This document shows positions 1 to 12,000 of a DNA stretch of 64,000 bases, piece after piece. The DNA is taken from NCBI RefSeq assembly GCF_000067165.1, contig NC_010162.1:3218501-3282500 (forward strand), written 5' to 3'. The translations under genes and the position numbers were made by a program. Each line of letters starts with the position of its first letter. Within the stretch, counting starts at the first letter, position 1. This DNA comes from Sorangium cellulosum So ce56 (GTDB lineage Bacteria; Myxococcota_A; Polyangia; Polyangiales; Polyangiaceae). The notes under the pieces are model-generated. The model was not told the DNA's origin. It searched no databases and was given only the letters and a program-made list of their open reading frames with translations.

Positions 1-333
1 GCAGAGCCTTCGCAAGAGGGACTCGTAGGCCTCCGTGGTGTTCGGATCGATCACCGGGATGAACTCGAGGCCGAGCTGGCGCGCGTAGAACGCGAGCGCG
101 ACGGCGAAGTTCCCCGAGGAGGACTCGATGAGGACGGTCTTGTCGTGGATCTCACCCCGCTTGATCGCCTGGTGCAGGATCCAGAGCGCGGGACGATCCT
201 TCAAGCTCCCTACCGGGTTGTGCCCCTCGATCTTGGCGAAGAGCTTGACCCCATCGCACTCGAGGGGGAGCACGGTCGTTTCTCGAAGGGTCCCCAGGAG
301 CGAGGCGACCTTCGTCAAGAGTTTTTCAGCCAT
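1..333 (-). CDS. SbnA-like PLP-dependent enzyme (cysteine synthase fold), 3' part outside window
   Basis: Only the first 111 codons are present; the reading frame runs off the left edge. The ATG is at 333. The translation has the fold-type II PLP signature GSLKDRPA with the Schiff-base lysine at residue 45, and the phosphate-binding loop SSSGN at 71-75. These motifs and their spacing look more like SbnA (O-phosphoserine plus glutamate to N-(2-amino-2-carboxyethyl)-glutamate, en route to 2,3-diaminopropionate) than housekeeping CysK or CysM. It lies downstream of, and on the same strand as, the Gfo/Idh/MocA oxidoreductase at 514-1488, which may play the oxidising role that SbnB plays in staphyloferrin B synthesis. 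That pairing is inference. A generic cysteine or cystathionine synthase remains possible because the C-terminal two thirds are not visible. Confidence 0.72.
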   Translation of the reverse strand, partial: MAEKLLTKVASLLGTLRETTVLPLECDGVKLFAKIEGHNPVGSLKDRPALWILHQAIKRGEIHDKTVLIESSSGNFAVALAFYARQLGLEFIPVIDPNTTEAYESLLRRLC

Positions 334-444
334 GGGAGTCCACTCTCGTGAGCTAACGTGAAGTCCATTCCACGGGGCGACCTGAGCGAGCTCCGTTCCG
401 CTGGCTGAACGGGCGGCGAATGACTGTATTTGAAGGTAATTGAA

Positions 445-474
445 GGAGACTGACGGAGACTGACGGAGACTGAC
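445..474. repeat. 10-bp tandem repeat, three copies
   Basis: The decamer ggagactgac occurs three times head to tail in the 180-bp gap between the Gfo/Idh gene and the SbnA-like gene, followed by a degenerate fourth copy (gatgac). It lies upstream of the SbnA-like start on the minus strand. It could be a set of helically phased protein-binding sites (period 10 bp) or simple slippage; the sequence alone cannot decide. Confidence 0.7.
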
Positions 475-513
475 GATGACCGATGGAAACTGATCGCGAC
501 GGACGACTTCGAA

Positions 514-1488
514 TTACAGGCCCGTCGAGCCACCAGCGAGGAGGCGCTCGATACAGCTCTGGACCGAGAGCGCTTCACGCAAGCTGGCGAGGGTGTGCGA
601 GCCGCCCCGCATCATCGCCGCGAGATGGTCGAGCAGCGCCGTCCGGTTGCGCGCGAGGGCCTGCTCCGGCGTCCCGGGGCAGAGGTCGACCCAGCTCGCG
701 CCGTCCTGGATCTCGGCGCTATACCAGTGGTGGGTGCGACCCGCTCCACGCTCGCCGATCAGGGTGAAGGCGTTGAAGTCGTCCTCTTCTCCACCCACGC
801 AGGCGCTCACCTCGATGGGAATGGCCCCCGCGGTCAACCGGGCCTGAATCGCTGTCTCCGACCCGACGCCGTCCGCCGGGAAATCGACGCGCGAGCGCTC
901 GACGCGCAGCGCCCCGAGCAGGCGCTGCGCCAGAAACACGAAATGCGACAGCACCTCGCGGACAAACCCGCCCTCCTGCCGGCCGGCGAGCCAGCCGCCG
1001 GCGGGCTGCCACGGTCGAGGCCACGCGCGAAACGAGGCGTCGATGCGCGCCTGCCGCACCTCGCCGATGCGCCCGGCGCGCAGCGCGTCCCCGAGCGCCT
1101 GCACCGGCGGCGAGACGGCGAAGCCGAAGTTGACGGCGGCGCGCACGCCGGCCCGCTCGAGCCGATCCACGGTCGCCGCCGCCGCTTCGACGTCGACCGC
1201 GAGCGGCTTCTCGCACAGGATCGCCTTGCCCGCCCCTGCGGCGAGGCGCAGGTGCTCGAGGTGGGTCGCCGGCGGCGAGGCGATGTAGATAAGTTCAACC
1301 GGAGCAGCGACCACCTCCGCGGCGGTCCTCCGCCGGCAAGCCCTGTCGAACGCCTCGATGCGCTGAATCGCCTCGGCGGATGGGTCCCACGCAGCGACGA
1401 CCTGGAAATCAGGGCGCTGCGCGAGGAGGCGCGCGATCCGCTCGCCTATCGTGCCGAAGCCGATGATTCCAACGCCGATCTTGCGCAT
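514..1488 (-). CDS. Gfo/Idh/MocA family NAD(P)-dependent oxidoreductase
   Basis: 324 residues, the usual length for the family. The N-terminal Rossmann motif GIIGFGTIGERIA starts at residue 7. The family hallmark EKP follows at about residue 93 (CEKPLAVD), placing the catalytic-site lysine. A C-terminal alpha/beta domain completes the fold. Substrate cannot be read from the sequence; members oxidise sugars, inositols, amino-acid derivatives or biliverdin. It precedes the SbnA-like gene on the same strand with 180 bp between them, so the two may act in one pathway, with this enzyme taking the place of the ornithine-cyclodeaminase-like SbnB. The ATG at 1488 gives a full-length N-terminus. Confidence 0.85.
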   Translation of the reverse strand: MRKIGVGIIGFGTIGERIARLLAQRPDFQVVAAWDPSAEAIQRIEAFDRACRRRTAAEVVAAPVELIYIASPPATHLEHLRLAAGAGKAILCEKPLAVDVEAAAATVDRLERAGVRAAVNFGFAVSPPVQALGDALRAGRIGEVRQARIDASFRAWPRPWQPAGGWLAGRQEGGFVREVLSHFVFLAQRLLGALRVERSRVDFPADGVGSETAIQARLTAGAIPIEVSACVGGEEDDFNAFTLIGERGAGRTHHWYSAEIQDGASWVDLCPGTPEQALARNRTALLDHLAAMMRGGSHTLASLREALSVQSCIERLLAGGSTGL

Positions 1489-2024
1489 ACTCAGCCGTCC
1501 ATCCTGGATTTTTGACGGACTCCGGTGGGGTATACTACGGAGCTACCTCACAACGCAAGCGTGACCGCGCGTCTTCGATCCTCACATCCCGTCATGCCGC
1601 GCGATGAATGTCACGCCAACGTCATGCGGGGGTGCGCCGCGCATCCGCGTCGTCCGATTCGGGTGGAACGATGCGCACACGCTCTCTGGTCACGCCGGGG
1701 CGCGTGTTCGCAGATGCCTTTGATCAGCAAGCGCGCTCCTCGCAGGAGAGCTCCTGTCGAGTCGAACGTGCGAAGCACGCTCGACGACGGCTGAGCTCGG
1801 CGTGCCTCCGATAGCGGCTGAGCCCGTCACTCGTCCTCCGCAGCTGCGCCTGATCCCGGCGTGGTCCATGGCGCCAGCCTCATCGCTGCCGCGTTCCCCG
1901 TAGGCGCATCAGGCCATTCCTTCGTGCCGCACGCCGAAACGACAGGAGCCGCGCGAGCTGCGCAGATCCGCGGATGCTCATCGCTTCGTTCGCAGTAGAT
2001 TCTGCCGCCGGAGGCAACCGAGGG
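1489..2024. other. Divergent intergenic region between Gfo/Idh gene and treY
   Basis: No convincing gene; short open frames here have no recognisable domain or ribosome-binding site. A TATACT hexamer at 1531-1536 (its reverse strand contains TAGTAT) sits about 45 bp upstream of the Gfo/Idh ATG and could be the -10 of a minus-strand promoter, but no well-spaced -35 is visible. Two small hairpins lie close together: CAGGAG-AG-CTCCTG at 1743-1756 and an imperfect stem around CGTGC-GAA-GCACG at 1762-1784. Their role is unknown. Confidence 0.4.
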
Positions 2025-5000
2025 ATGACCGGAACGTCGGATGAACAGCAGACGAGCGGCCATGCGGACGGCGCTGGCCTGCAGGCGATGGCAGCGCGGC
2101 TCGCCGACGCGGCGTGCGAGGGCGTGGCGCCTCGCCTGCCGCGCGCCACCTACCGCGTGCAGCTCAACAAGGACTTTACCTTCGAGCAGGCGCGCCAGGT
2201 CGTCGTCTACCTCGACGCCCTCGGCGTCAGCGATCTCTACTCGTCGCCGTTCTTCAAGGCGCGGCCAGAGAGCATGCACGGCTACGATCTCGTCGACCAC
2301 AACGCGCTCAACCCCGCGATCGGCGAGCGCGCCGATCTCGACCGGCTCACCGGCGAGCTCGCGGCGCACGGCATGGGCCTCCTGCTCGACTTCGTCCCCA
2401 ACCACATGGGCGTCGGCACCTCCGACAACGCCTGGTGGAACGACGTCCTCCAGAACGGCCCGAGCTCGCTCTACGCGCCGTTCTTCGACATCGACTGGGC
2501 GCCGCTCAAGACGGAGCTCAAGCACAAGGTGCTGCTCCCCGTGCTCGGCGACCACTTCGGGCGCGTGCTCGAGCGCGGCGAGCTCAAGATCGAGTTCGAC
2601 AGCGGCGCGTTCGTCCTGCGGTACTTCGATCACGTCTTCCCGGTGAACCCGCGGACGTACGGCATGATCATCGGGCCGCTCGTGCCCGGGCTCGTCGCCG
2701 CGCTCGGCGAGGAGCACGACGCGCTCCTCGAGCTGCAGAGCATCCTGACCGGGCTCCGCAACATGCCGCCGCGCACCGAGACGCAGCGGGCCAAGGTGAT
2801 CGAGCGGCGCCGGGAGAAGGAGATCCTCAGGCGGCGGCTCGCGTCGCTCGTCGCGGACTCGCCCGACGTCGCGGCGGCGGTGGCCGAGGGCGTCCTGCGC
2901 ATCAACGGCAAGCCGGGCGATCCGCTGAGCTTCGACCCGATCGAGGCGCTGCTCGAGGAGCAGGCCTACCGCCTCAGCTTCTGGCGCACCGCCGCCGAGG
3001 AGATCAACTACCGCCGGTTCTTCGACATCAACGACCTCGCCGCGATCCGGATGGAGCACCGGCCGGTGTTCGCCGAGGCGCACCGCCTCGTCTTCGAGCT
3101 CTGCGAGCGGGGCCAGGTCACGGGGCTGCGCATCGACCACCCCGACGGCCTCTGGGACCCGATCGGCTACTTCGAGCAGCTCCAGCAGGGCTACCTGATC
3201 GAGCGCTGCCGGCGCCGCTTCCTCGCCGAGGCCTCGGACGAGCCCGAGCAGAAGAGCTTCCTCGACCCGCGCCGCCGCCCCGAAGCGCGCTTCGCCCGGC
3301 TGGAGCCGGCCCTCCGCGCGGCCCTCTCGGAGCGCGGCTCGCGCGGCTCGCTGAGCACGCCGCTCTACGTCGTCGTCGAGAAGATCCTCGCGCGCGGCGA
3401 GACGCTGCCCGAGGCCTGGCCCGTCCACGGGACGAGCGGCTACGACTTCACCGCGCTCGTGGGCGAGCTCTTCGTCGACGCCTCGAGCGAGGGGCAGATG
3501 ACCGCGATCTACGAGCGGTTCATCGGCGAGCACATGCCGTTCGAGGCGCTCGTCTACGAGAAGAAGAAGGTGATCCTCCGGACGGCCCTGGCGAGCGAGC
3601 TCAACGTGCTCACCCACGCCCTGAACCGCCTCACCGAGCGCGACCGCCGCTTCCGCGACTTCACCCTGGGCTCGCTCAACGAGGCGCTGCGCGAGGTCAT
3701 CGCGTGCTTCCCGGTCTACCGCACCTACATCAACGATCGGGCGCCGGGGATCTCCGATCACGACCGCGTCGCCATCGGCCGCGCCGTCGCCCTCGCGCGC
3801 CGGCAGAACCCGACGATGGAGAGCTCCATCTTCACGTTCGTGCGCTCGGTCCTCATGCTCGACGGCACGGATCTCTTCCCCGAGGAGGACCGGCACCTCT
3901 TCTGCGACTTCGTGATGAAGTTCCAGCAGCTCACCGGGCCGGTGATGGCCAAGGGGCTCGAGGACACGTCGTTCTACATCTACAACCGGCTCGTGTCGCT
4001 GAACGAGGTCGGGGGGGAGCCCGAGCGCTACGGATCGAGCGTCCTCGCGTTCCACCGCGGCAACGTGCAGCGGCACAGGGCGTGGCCGTACTCGATGCTC
4101 GCGACGTCGACGCACGACACGAAGCGGAGCGAGGACGTGCGGGCGCGCATCAGCGTGCTCTCGGAGCTGCCGTCGGCCTGGGAGGAGGCGCTCCACCGCG
4201 CCGCCGCCGCCGCCGCGCCGCTCAAGGCCGAGATCGATGGCCGCCTCGCGCCGGACAGCAACGAGGAGTACCTCTTCTACCAGACCCTCCTCGGCAGCCT
4301 GCCGATCGAGCCGCTGCTCGGCGCCGCCGGCGACCCGCGCGCGCCCGAGGGCGACGCGCTCTCGGCGTACGCCGGCCGCATCGTGGACTACATGCGCAAG
4401 GCCACGAAGGAGGCGAAGGTCAACACGTCCTGGATCGACGCGCAGCCCGAGTACGACGCCGCCGTCGAGGCGTTCGTCCGCAAGGCGCTCTCGTCCGCGG
4501 AGGTCGTGGGCGCGCTCCTGCCGCTCGCGCGCGTGGTCGCGTATCACGGGATGTGGGGCTCGCTCTCGCAGACGCTCCTGAAGCTCACCTCGCCGGGCGT
4601 GCCCGACATCTACCAGGGCAACGAGGTGTGGGACTTCAGCCTCGTCGACCCGGACAACCGCCGCCCGGTCGACTACGCGGTGCGCGAGCGGGCGCTCGCG
4701 GAGATCCGCGCGCGCTGGCGGCCCCGCGGCGAGGGCCGCGCGCTGGCGCGCGAGCTCTGCGCCGAGGCGCGCGACGGCCGCGTCAAGCTGTTCGTCACGC
4801 ACGTCGCGCTCGAGCTGCGCCGGCGCCACCCGGCGCTCTTCGGGGCCGACGGCGACTATGTGCCGCGCGCCGTGATCGGCGAGCGCGAGGCCCACGTCGT
4901 CTCCTTCGCGCGCCGCGCGCCGGACGGGCGCTCGATCGTCGTTGTCGCGCCCCGGTTCAGCGCGCGGCTGCTCGGCGGCGCCTGCTCCCCGCCGATCGGC

Positions 5001-5213
5001 GCGGCGTGGGCCGGCACCTCGGTCGACGTGGAGCCCGGCCTCTACACGGATCTCTTCACCGGCGCCGAGCTCGAGGCGTCGCCTCCCGCCGCTCCGCCGC
5101 GCGGCTCGGACGCGCCGCCCGAGCCGGGCGACGGCGCGTCGCTCCCGCTCGACCGCGTGCTCTCCGATTTCCCCGTCGCCCTGCTCCTGCGGGCGGCGCA
5201 GCGAGGCCAGTGA
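2025..5213 (+). CDS. treY: Maltooligosyl trehalose synthase TreY
   Basis: GH13 enzyme that isomerises the reducing-end alpha-1,4 bond of a glucan to an alpha-1,1 bond, making maltooligosyl trehalose. Conserved regions are visible: DFVPNHMG from residue 122, GLRIDHPDG with the nucleophile Asp at 371, and VVVEK with the acid/base Glu at 452. The C-terminal part contains the conserved GVPDIYQGNEVWDFSLVDPDNRRPVD-type region. I chose the ATG at 2025 over the in-frame ATG at 1974 because GGAGG at 2010-2014 lies ten bases upstream of it and the family N-terminal barrel begins at PRATYRVQLNKDFTF; this gives 1062 residues. The stop is one base before the treZ start, so translation is probably coupled. 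The family usually works on glycogen trimmed by TreX/GlgX, which is not in this window. Confidence 0.95.
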   Translation: MTGTSDEQQTSGHADGAGLQAMAARLADAACEGVAPRLPRATYRVQLNKDFTFEQARQVVVYLDALGVSDLYSSPFFKARPESMHGYDLVDHNALNPAIGERADLDRLTGELAAHGMGLLLDFVPNHMGVGTSDNAWWNDVLQNGPSSLYAPFFDIDWAPLKTELKHKVLLPVLGDHFGRVLERGELKIEFDSGAFVLRYFDHVFPVNPRTYGMIIGPLVPGLVAALGEEHDALLELQSILTGLRNMPPRTETQRAKVIERRREKEILRRRLASLVADSPDVAAAVAEGVLRINGKPGDPLSFDPIEALLEEQAYRLSFWRTAAEEINYRRFFDINDLAAIRMEHRPVFAEAHRLVFELCERGQVTGLRIDHPDGLWDPIGYFEQLQQGYLIERCRRRFLAEASDEPEQKSFLDPRRRPEARFARLEPALRAALSERGSRGSLSTPLYVVVEKILARGETLPEAWPVHGTSGYDFTALVGELFVDASSEGQMTAIYERFIGEHMPFEALVYEKKKVILRTALASELNVLTHALNRLTERDRRFRDFTLGSLNEALREVIACFPVYRTYINDRAPGISDHDRVAIGRAVALARRQNPTMESSIFTFVRSVLMLDGTDLFPEEDRHLFCDFVMKFQQLTGPVMAKGLEDTSFYIYNRLVSLNEVGGEPERYGSSVLAFHRGNVQRHRAWPYSMLATSTHDTKRSEDVRARISVLSELPSAWEEALHRAAAAAAPLKAEIDGRLAPDSNEEYLFYQTLLGSLPIEPLLGAAGDPRAPEGDALSAYAGRIVDYMRKATKEAKVNTSWIDAQPEYDAAVEAFVRKALSSAEVVGALLPLARVVAYHGMWGSLSQTLLKLTSPGVPDIYQGNEVWDFSLVDPDNRRPVDYAVRERALAEIRARWRPRGEGRALARELCAEARDGRVKLFVTHVALELRRRHPALFGADGDYVPRAVIGEREAHVVSFARRAPDGRSIVVVAPRFSARLLGGACSPPIGAAWAGTSVDVEPGLYTDLFTGAELEASPPAAPPRGSDAPPEPGDGASLPLDRVLSDFPVALLLRAAQRGQ

Positions 5214-5214
5214 C

Positions 5215-7052
<1,838 letters not shown>

Positions 7053-7059
<7 letters not shown>

Positions 7060-7862
7060 AGCCCGTCACGTTCACGCCCATCGGCGTGGTGCGCACGCCG
7101 TTCTCCGACAAGGTGAGCGCGCCGCGGCAGCCCCACGCCGCGGGCAGCGCGGAGGGGACCATCGAGCTCGTGCCGGGCCTCGGGCTGGAGCACGCGCTCT
7201 CGGACATCGAGGGGTGGGACTACCTCTGGGTGGTCTTCTGGTTCCACCTCAACGAGGGATGGCGCCCGAAGGTGCTGCCCCCGCGGAGCGCCGGCAAGCG
7301 GCGCGGCGTGCTGTCGACGCGCTCGCCGCACCGCCCGAACCCCATCGGCCTCAGCGCGGTGAGGCTCCTCGCGGTGGACGGGCTGACCCTGCGCGTCGGC
7401 GGCGTGGACATGATCGACGGCACGCCGGTGCTCGATCTCAAGCCCTACGTGCCATACGCGGACGCCCACCCGCACGCGCGCACCGGCTGGCTCACGCCGC
7501 TCGCGGAGGAGCCGGGCGGGGGGGCGCCGGTCGACCCCGAGCCCGGCTTCGAGGTCGCGTGGGGCGCGCGCGCCGCCGAGCAGGCCGCGTGGATCGAGGA
7601 GGCGCACGGCTTCGCGCTGCGGGAGCGCGTGGACCGGGTGCTCGCGCTCGGTCCGCAGCCGCACCCCTACCGCCGGATCCGCGCCGACGGGGACGCGATG
7701 CGCCTCGCCGTGACGTCGTGGCGGGTGCGGTTCAGGGCCGAGGGGCGGCGGATCGACGTGCTGTCGGTGGCGACGGGCTACCGCGAGAGGGAGCTCGTCG
7801 GCGGCGAGGGCCCCGATCTCGAGGCGCACCGGCAGTTTGTGGAGCGGTTCGGCCGCGGCTAG
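7053..7862 (+). CDS. trmO: TrmO/TsaA-like tRNA t6A37 N6-methyltransferase
   Basis: 269 residues. The N-terminal ~140 residues match the TsaA/TrmO beta-barrel fold: FTPIGVVRTPF, a WDYLWVVFWFH strand, then RGVLSTRSPHRPNPIGLS, the SAM-binding signature of the family, and GTPVLDLKPYVPYAD. TrmO methylates N6-threonylcarbamoyladenosine at position 37 of tRNAs reading ACY codons. Residues ~150-269 form the C-terminal domain that is variable in this family. The ATG at 7053 lies inside the last codons of treZ (7-bp overlap), so the gene is co-transcribed with the trehalose genes; no functional link is obvious. Confidence 0.85.
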
Positions 7863-7900
7863 CGGCGCGGCTAGCGGCGCGTCTAGCGGCGCGTCTAGCG
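7859..7900. repeat. 12-bp tandem repeat at the trmO stop codon
   Basis: The dodecamer ctagcggcgcg(g/t) is repeated three times, with a fourth partial copy. The first copy contains the TAG stop of trmO, and every later copy also carries an in-frame TAG, so slippage here would not extend the protein. Confidence 0.75.
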
Positions 7901-8033
7901 GCCGGCGATCGACCAGCGCGCCGCCTGCTCGCGCTCGCCAGGCACGCGCGGATCGCCGGGTATTCCTCGGATCTCGCGTGACGATTCACGCTCGCGCGGC
8001 CTGCAGCACGCGCTCGAGGCGGACAAATGCTGA

Positions 8034-8931
8034 GTGTGTTCATCGGGGACATCTGGCCTGGGTTTCGAGCCGGCGTGCTCGACGGAGATGCCTGCTGACG
8101 GTGCGGCCGGAGCGTTGCTTGAGCGCCGGCGGCTCGTCCTGGAGACCGGGCGCGAGAGCACCGCCCAGCGGCGCGCCGAGGCCGAGCTCCAGCTGCGGGA
8201 GCGCGACGAGGAGCTGCGCCGCGCCATCATGGCGACCTCGTTCCCCATCATGAGCTACGCCGAGGACAGGCACGTCGTCTGCGTCAACAGCGCGTGGACC
8301 GACATGAGCGGCTATACCCGCGAGCAGATCCCCCACGGTCACGGCGTGGCTCGACAGGGCGTTCGGGGCGAGGAGCGCTGCCATCCACGCCCGTGTGGCG
8401 TCCCTGTTCGATATGGATGAGGCGTCACGCGAGAACGAGCTCACCCTCGCCACGGCGAGCGGCGCCGAGCGCACGTGGGTCTTCAGCTCCGCTCGGCTGG
8501 GGAGGGACGCGGCGGGCCGGCGGCTCCTGGTCACCATCGCCTGCGACATCACCGAGCGGAAGCGGGCCGGCGACGCCTGGGAGGCGACGCTGAGGGAAGC
8601 GGACCATCGTAAAGACGCTTTCCTAACGATGCTGGCGCCGGGTGACGGTCGCGCTGCCGGCGACGCCGGACGGCTCCGCCGTGATCCGCGTCCGTGATAC
8701 CGGCATCGGCGTCGAGCCGGCGACGCTGGCGTGCATGTGCGTTGCGCGGATCTTGAAAGCCTTGGAGGAGAGCGCGGACGTCGCCCCGTCGCTCATGATC
8801 GCGCTGACGGGTTATTGCCAGGAGAGGGACAGCGCCGGGTCCGCGAGGCCGGGTTCGATATGCACTTCGTCAAGCCGATCGATCCGGGCTCGCTGCAGAG
8901 CCTCCTGGCCTCCGTGGCGACGCGGGCGTGA
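8034..8931 (+). pseudogene. Remnant of a PAS hybrid sensor histidine kinase
   Basis: Recognisable pieces of one hybrid kinase lie in order but in different frames. Frame of 8034: a coiled region (ETGRESTAQRRAEAELQLRERDEEL) and the start of a PAS domain (FPIMSYAEDRHVVCVNSAW, then GYTREQIP). Frame of 8395: the PAS end (VTIACDITERKRAGD) and the first turn of a HisKA domain (ADHRKDAFLTMLA), which stops just before the expected His-Glu box. Frame of 8642: an HATPase G1-box strand (VIRVRDTGIGVEP). Then the end of a receiver domain, with IALTGY in the frame of 8642 and REAGFDMHFVKPID in the frame of 8731, ending at a TGA at 8931. The phosphoacceptor His, the N box and the receiver Asp are all missing, so at least two internal deletions and three frameshifts are needed. 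Short direct repeats containing gcgtgacggc follow to about 8990. Confidence 0.8.
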
Positions 8932-9091
8932 CGGCAACGAGGGCGCGGGCGTGACGGCGATGACGGCGGTGGCGTGACGGCAACGACGGCGCTGGCGCGC
9001 CGCTGCGCCGGCCCGGCGGCTCGATGTGGCTCGCCCGCACACAGGCGCTGGCTCGACCTTTGAAAAGGCCTCCGCCTCAGCGCGGAGGATC

Positions 9092-12000
9092 ATGGAGCGT
9101 CGGGGCAAGGGCTGGATCGATCTTCGTGGCGGGCGCAGGGGCCGCGGCGGCGGCGCGCGGCGGCGCGCTCGCGCAGAGCGCACGCCTGCGCGCGATCTGC
9201 ACGGGCCCGCCGGGATCGCGCGGGTGCGCGCGGAGGTGGCCGGCCTCTTCGGAGACGCTGCGCGCGCCGCGCGCATCGAGCGCGACCTCGCGGCGATCCC
9301 CGGCGTCGTGTCCGCGCGGGCGAGCGCGCGCACCGGGCGGGTGCTCGTGCGCGTGGGGGAGGACGCGGCCGACGAGGCCGCGCTCGTGCTCGGCGCCCAC
9401 GCCGTGCCCGGCGCCCCGCCGCCGCCGTCCGCGCGCCGCGCCGTGCGGGCAATGGCCGAGGGCGTGGGCGCGCTCGTGCGCGCGGCGCGCCGCTGCGCGC
9501 GCCCCCGTGAGGGCGCGGCGGGCGAGGGCGAGCGCCGCGCGTGGCAGGCGCGGGCCTGGGGGAGCCAGGTCGCGCCGGCTGGGCAGGGTGGGGGCGCGCC
9601 GGCCGGGCGCGGTGAGGTCGCGCCGGCCGGGCGCGGTGAGGGCGTGCCGGCCGGGCGCGGTGGGGGCGCGCCGGCCGGGCGCGGTGAGGGCGCGCCGGCC
9701 GGGCGCGGTGAGGGCGCGCCGGCCGGGCAGGGTGAGGGCGCGCCGGCCGGGCAGGGCGGAGGCGAGCGCGCCCGCCGCGTCGACGTGGCGCTCTGCGCCC
9801 ACGCGGAGGACGCGGGCGAGGTCGCCCGCGCGCTCGGCGTCGATCCGCGCGAGGGGCTCCCCGCCGCCGAGGCGCGCCGCCGCCTCCGCGCGCTCGGCCC
9901 GAACGAGCTCGCCGGCGTCGCGACCCGCTCGTCGATCGAGATCCTCGCCGGGCAGATCTTCACGGTGCCCACGGCGATGCTCCTCGGCGCGGCGGGCCTG
10001 TCGCTCGCGCTCGGCGACATGATCGACGCAGGCGCCGTCCTCCTCGTCGTCGGCGCGAACGCCGCGATCGGCACGTACACGGAGTCGCGCGCCGAGGAGC
10101 TCCTGCACGCGTGGGGCGACCTCCGCGTCGGGTGGGCGCGCGTCGTGCGCGACGGGCGCGAGCAGCGGCTCGCCGCGTCGGAGATCGTGCCGGGCGACGT
10201 GCTCGCGCTGCGCGCGGGCGAGCCGGTCGCGGCGGACGCGCGCGTCGTCGACGCGCACGGCCTCGCCGCCGACGAGAGCACGCTGACCGGCGAGAGCGAG
10301 CCCGCCGAGAAATGCCCCGCGAGGGTCGACGGCGGCGCGCCGCTCGCCGAGCGCCGCGGCATGGTGTACGCGGGCACCACCATCGCCTCGGGCGAGGGGG
10401 CGGCGGTGGTCGTCGCGACGGGCCGGTGGACCGCGCTCGGGGACATCCAGCGCGCGCTCTCCCGCGAGTCCGAGCGCGCCCCGCCGCTCGAGCAGGAGCT
10501 CGCGTGGATCGGCCGGCGCCTCGCGACCTTCGCGCTCGCGAGCTCGTCGGCGGTGATGGTCGTCGGCCTCGCGCGCCGGAGGCCGCTCCGCGCGCTCGTG
10601 CGGAGCGCCGTCGCGCTCGGCGTCGCCGCCATCCCCGAGGGGTTCCCCACCGTGGGGACCACGGCGCTCGCGCTCGCGAGCCGCCGCCTGCGCGGCTCCG
10701 GCATCGTGATCCGCCGCCTCGCGGCGGCCGAGACGCTCGGCGCGGTGAGCGTCGTCTGCGCCGACAAGACCGGCACCCTCACCGAGAACCGGATGCAGGT
10801 GGCCGAGATCTTCCTCCCCGGCGAGGGCGCGCTGCGGGTGGAGCGCGCCGCGCGCGGGGGCGGCGGCGCGGGGCCTGGGCGCGGGATCGCGCTGATCGGC
10901 GAGGACGGGCGCGAGGTCGACGCCGCCGCCCCGCGCGTGCACGCGCTCGCGCGCATCGCGGCCCTCAACGCCGACGTCGAGCTGAGCGAGGCGGGCAAGG
11001 TCGTCCAGGGCAGCGGCACCGAGCGCGCCCTCGTGGAGTTCGCGCTCGCCGCCGGCTACCCCGTGTCGGCGCGGCGCCTCGCGGCGCGGCGCGTGAGCGA
11101 GGCGCGGCGCTCGGCCGAGCGCGCGTTCATGGTGACGGTCCACGACCACCCGGAGCTCGGGCACATCGAGCTCGTGAAGGGCGCCCCCGAGCAGGTCGTC
11201 GCGCGCTGCGACGCGCCGCCTCGGCGCGAGGGGGCCGGCGACGAGCGCGGCGAGGTGCTCCGGCACAACGACGCGATGGCCTCGCGGGGGCTGCGCGTGC
11301 TCGCGCTCGCGTGGCGGCAGAACGGCCGGCCGGACAACGACGCTCCGCTCGAGTTCGCCGGCCTCGTCGGCCTCCGCGACCCGCCGCGCCCCGGCGTGCG
11401 GGAGGCGCTCGAGGCCCTCTCTGGCGCCGGCATCCGCACCCTGATGCTCACGGGCGACCAGGAGCGGACCGCGCGCGCGATCGGCGTCGAGCTCGGCATC
11501 CCGCCGGACGCCGTGCACAGCCGGGTCACCCCGGAGGCCAAGCTCGACATCGTGCGGGCGCTCCAGCAGGGCGGCGCGATCGTGGCGATGACGGGCGACG
11601 GCGTGAACGACGGGCCCGCGCTCAAGGCGGCCGACGTCGGCGTGGCCATGGGCAAGCGCGGCACGGACATCGCGCGGGCCGTGGCCGACGTGGTCCTCGC
11701 CGAGGACGATCTGCCGAGCCTCACCGAGGCGGTCCGCGAGGGGCGGCGGCTGCATGACAACGTCCGCCGGGCGATCGCCTACTTCGTCGCGACGAACGCG
11801 AGCGAGGTCCTCACGATGCTGGTCGGCGCCCTCTGCGGCGCCTCGCCGCTCACGCCGCTGCAGCTGCTCTGGATCAACCTGCTCACCGACGTGGCGCCGG
11901 CGCTCGCGCTCGCGCTCGAGCCGGCCGAGGCCGGCGTCATGCGGCGCCCCCCGCGCGACCCTGCGGCGCGGCTGCTCGGCGCGGCCGATCTCCGCGCGCT

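Noticed and set aside
1608..1814. Small open frame upstream of treY
   Set aside because: No ribosome-binding site, Arg/Ser-rich translation, overlaps two small hairpins.
9572..9763. Possible CRISPR array
   Set aside because: The 24-bp units are directly joined with no spacers and are in frame within a gene.
8812..11019. Minus-strand open frame across the kinase remnant and the ATPase start
   Set aside because: Ala/Arg/Ser/Pro-rich translation, spans a pseudogene and a real gene, no homology-like motif.
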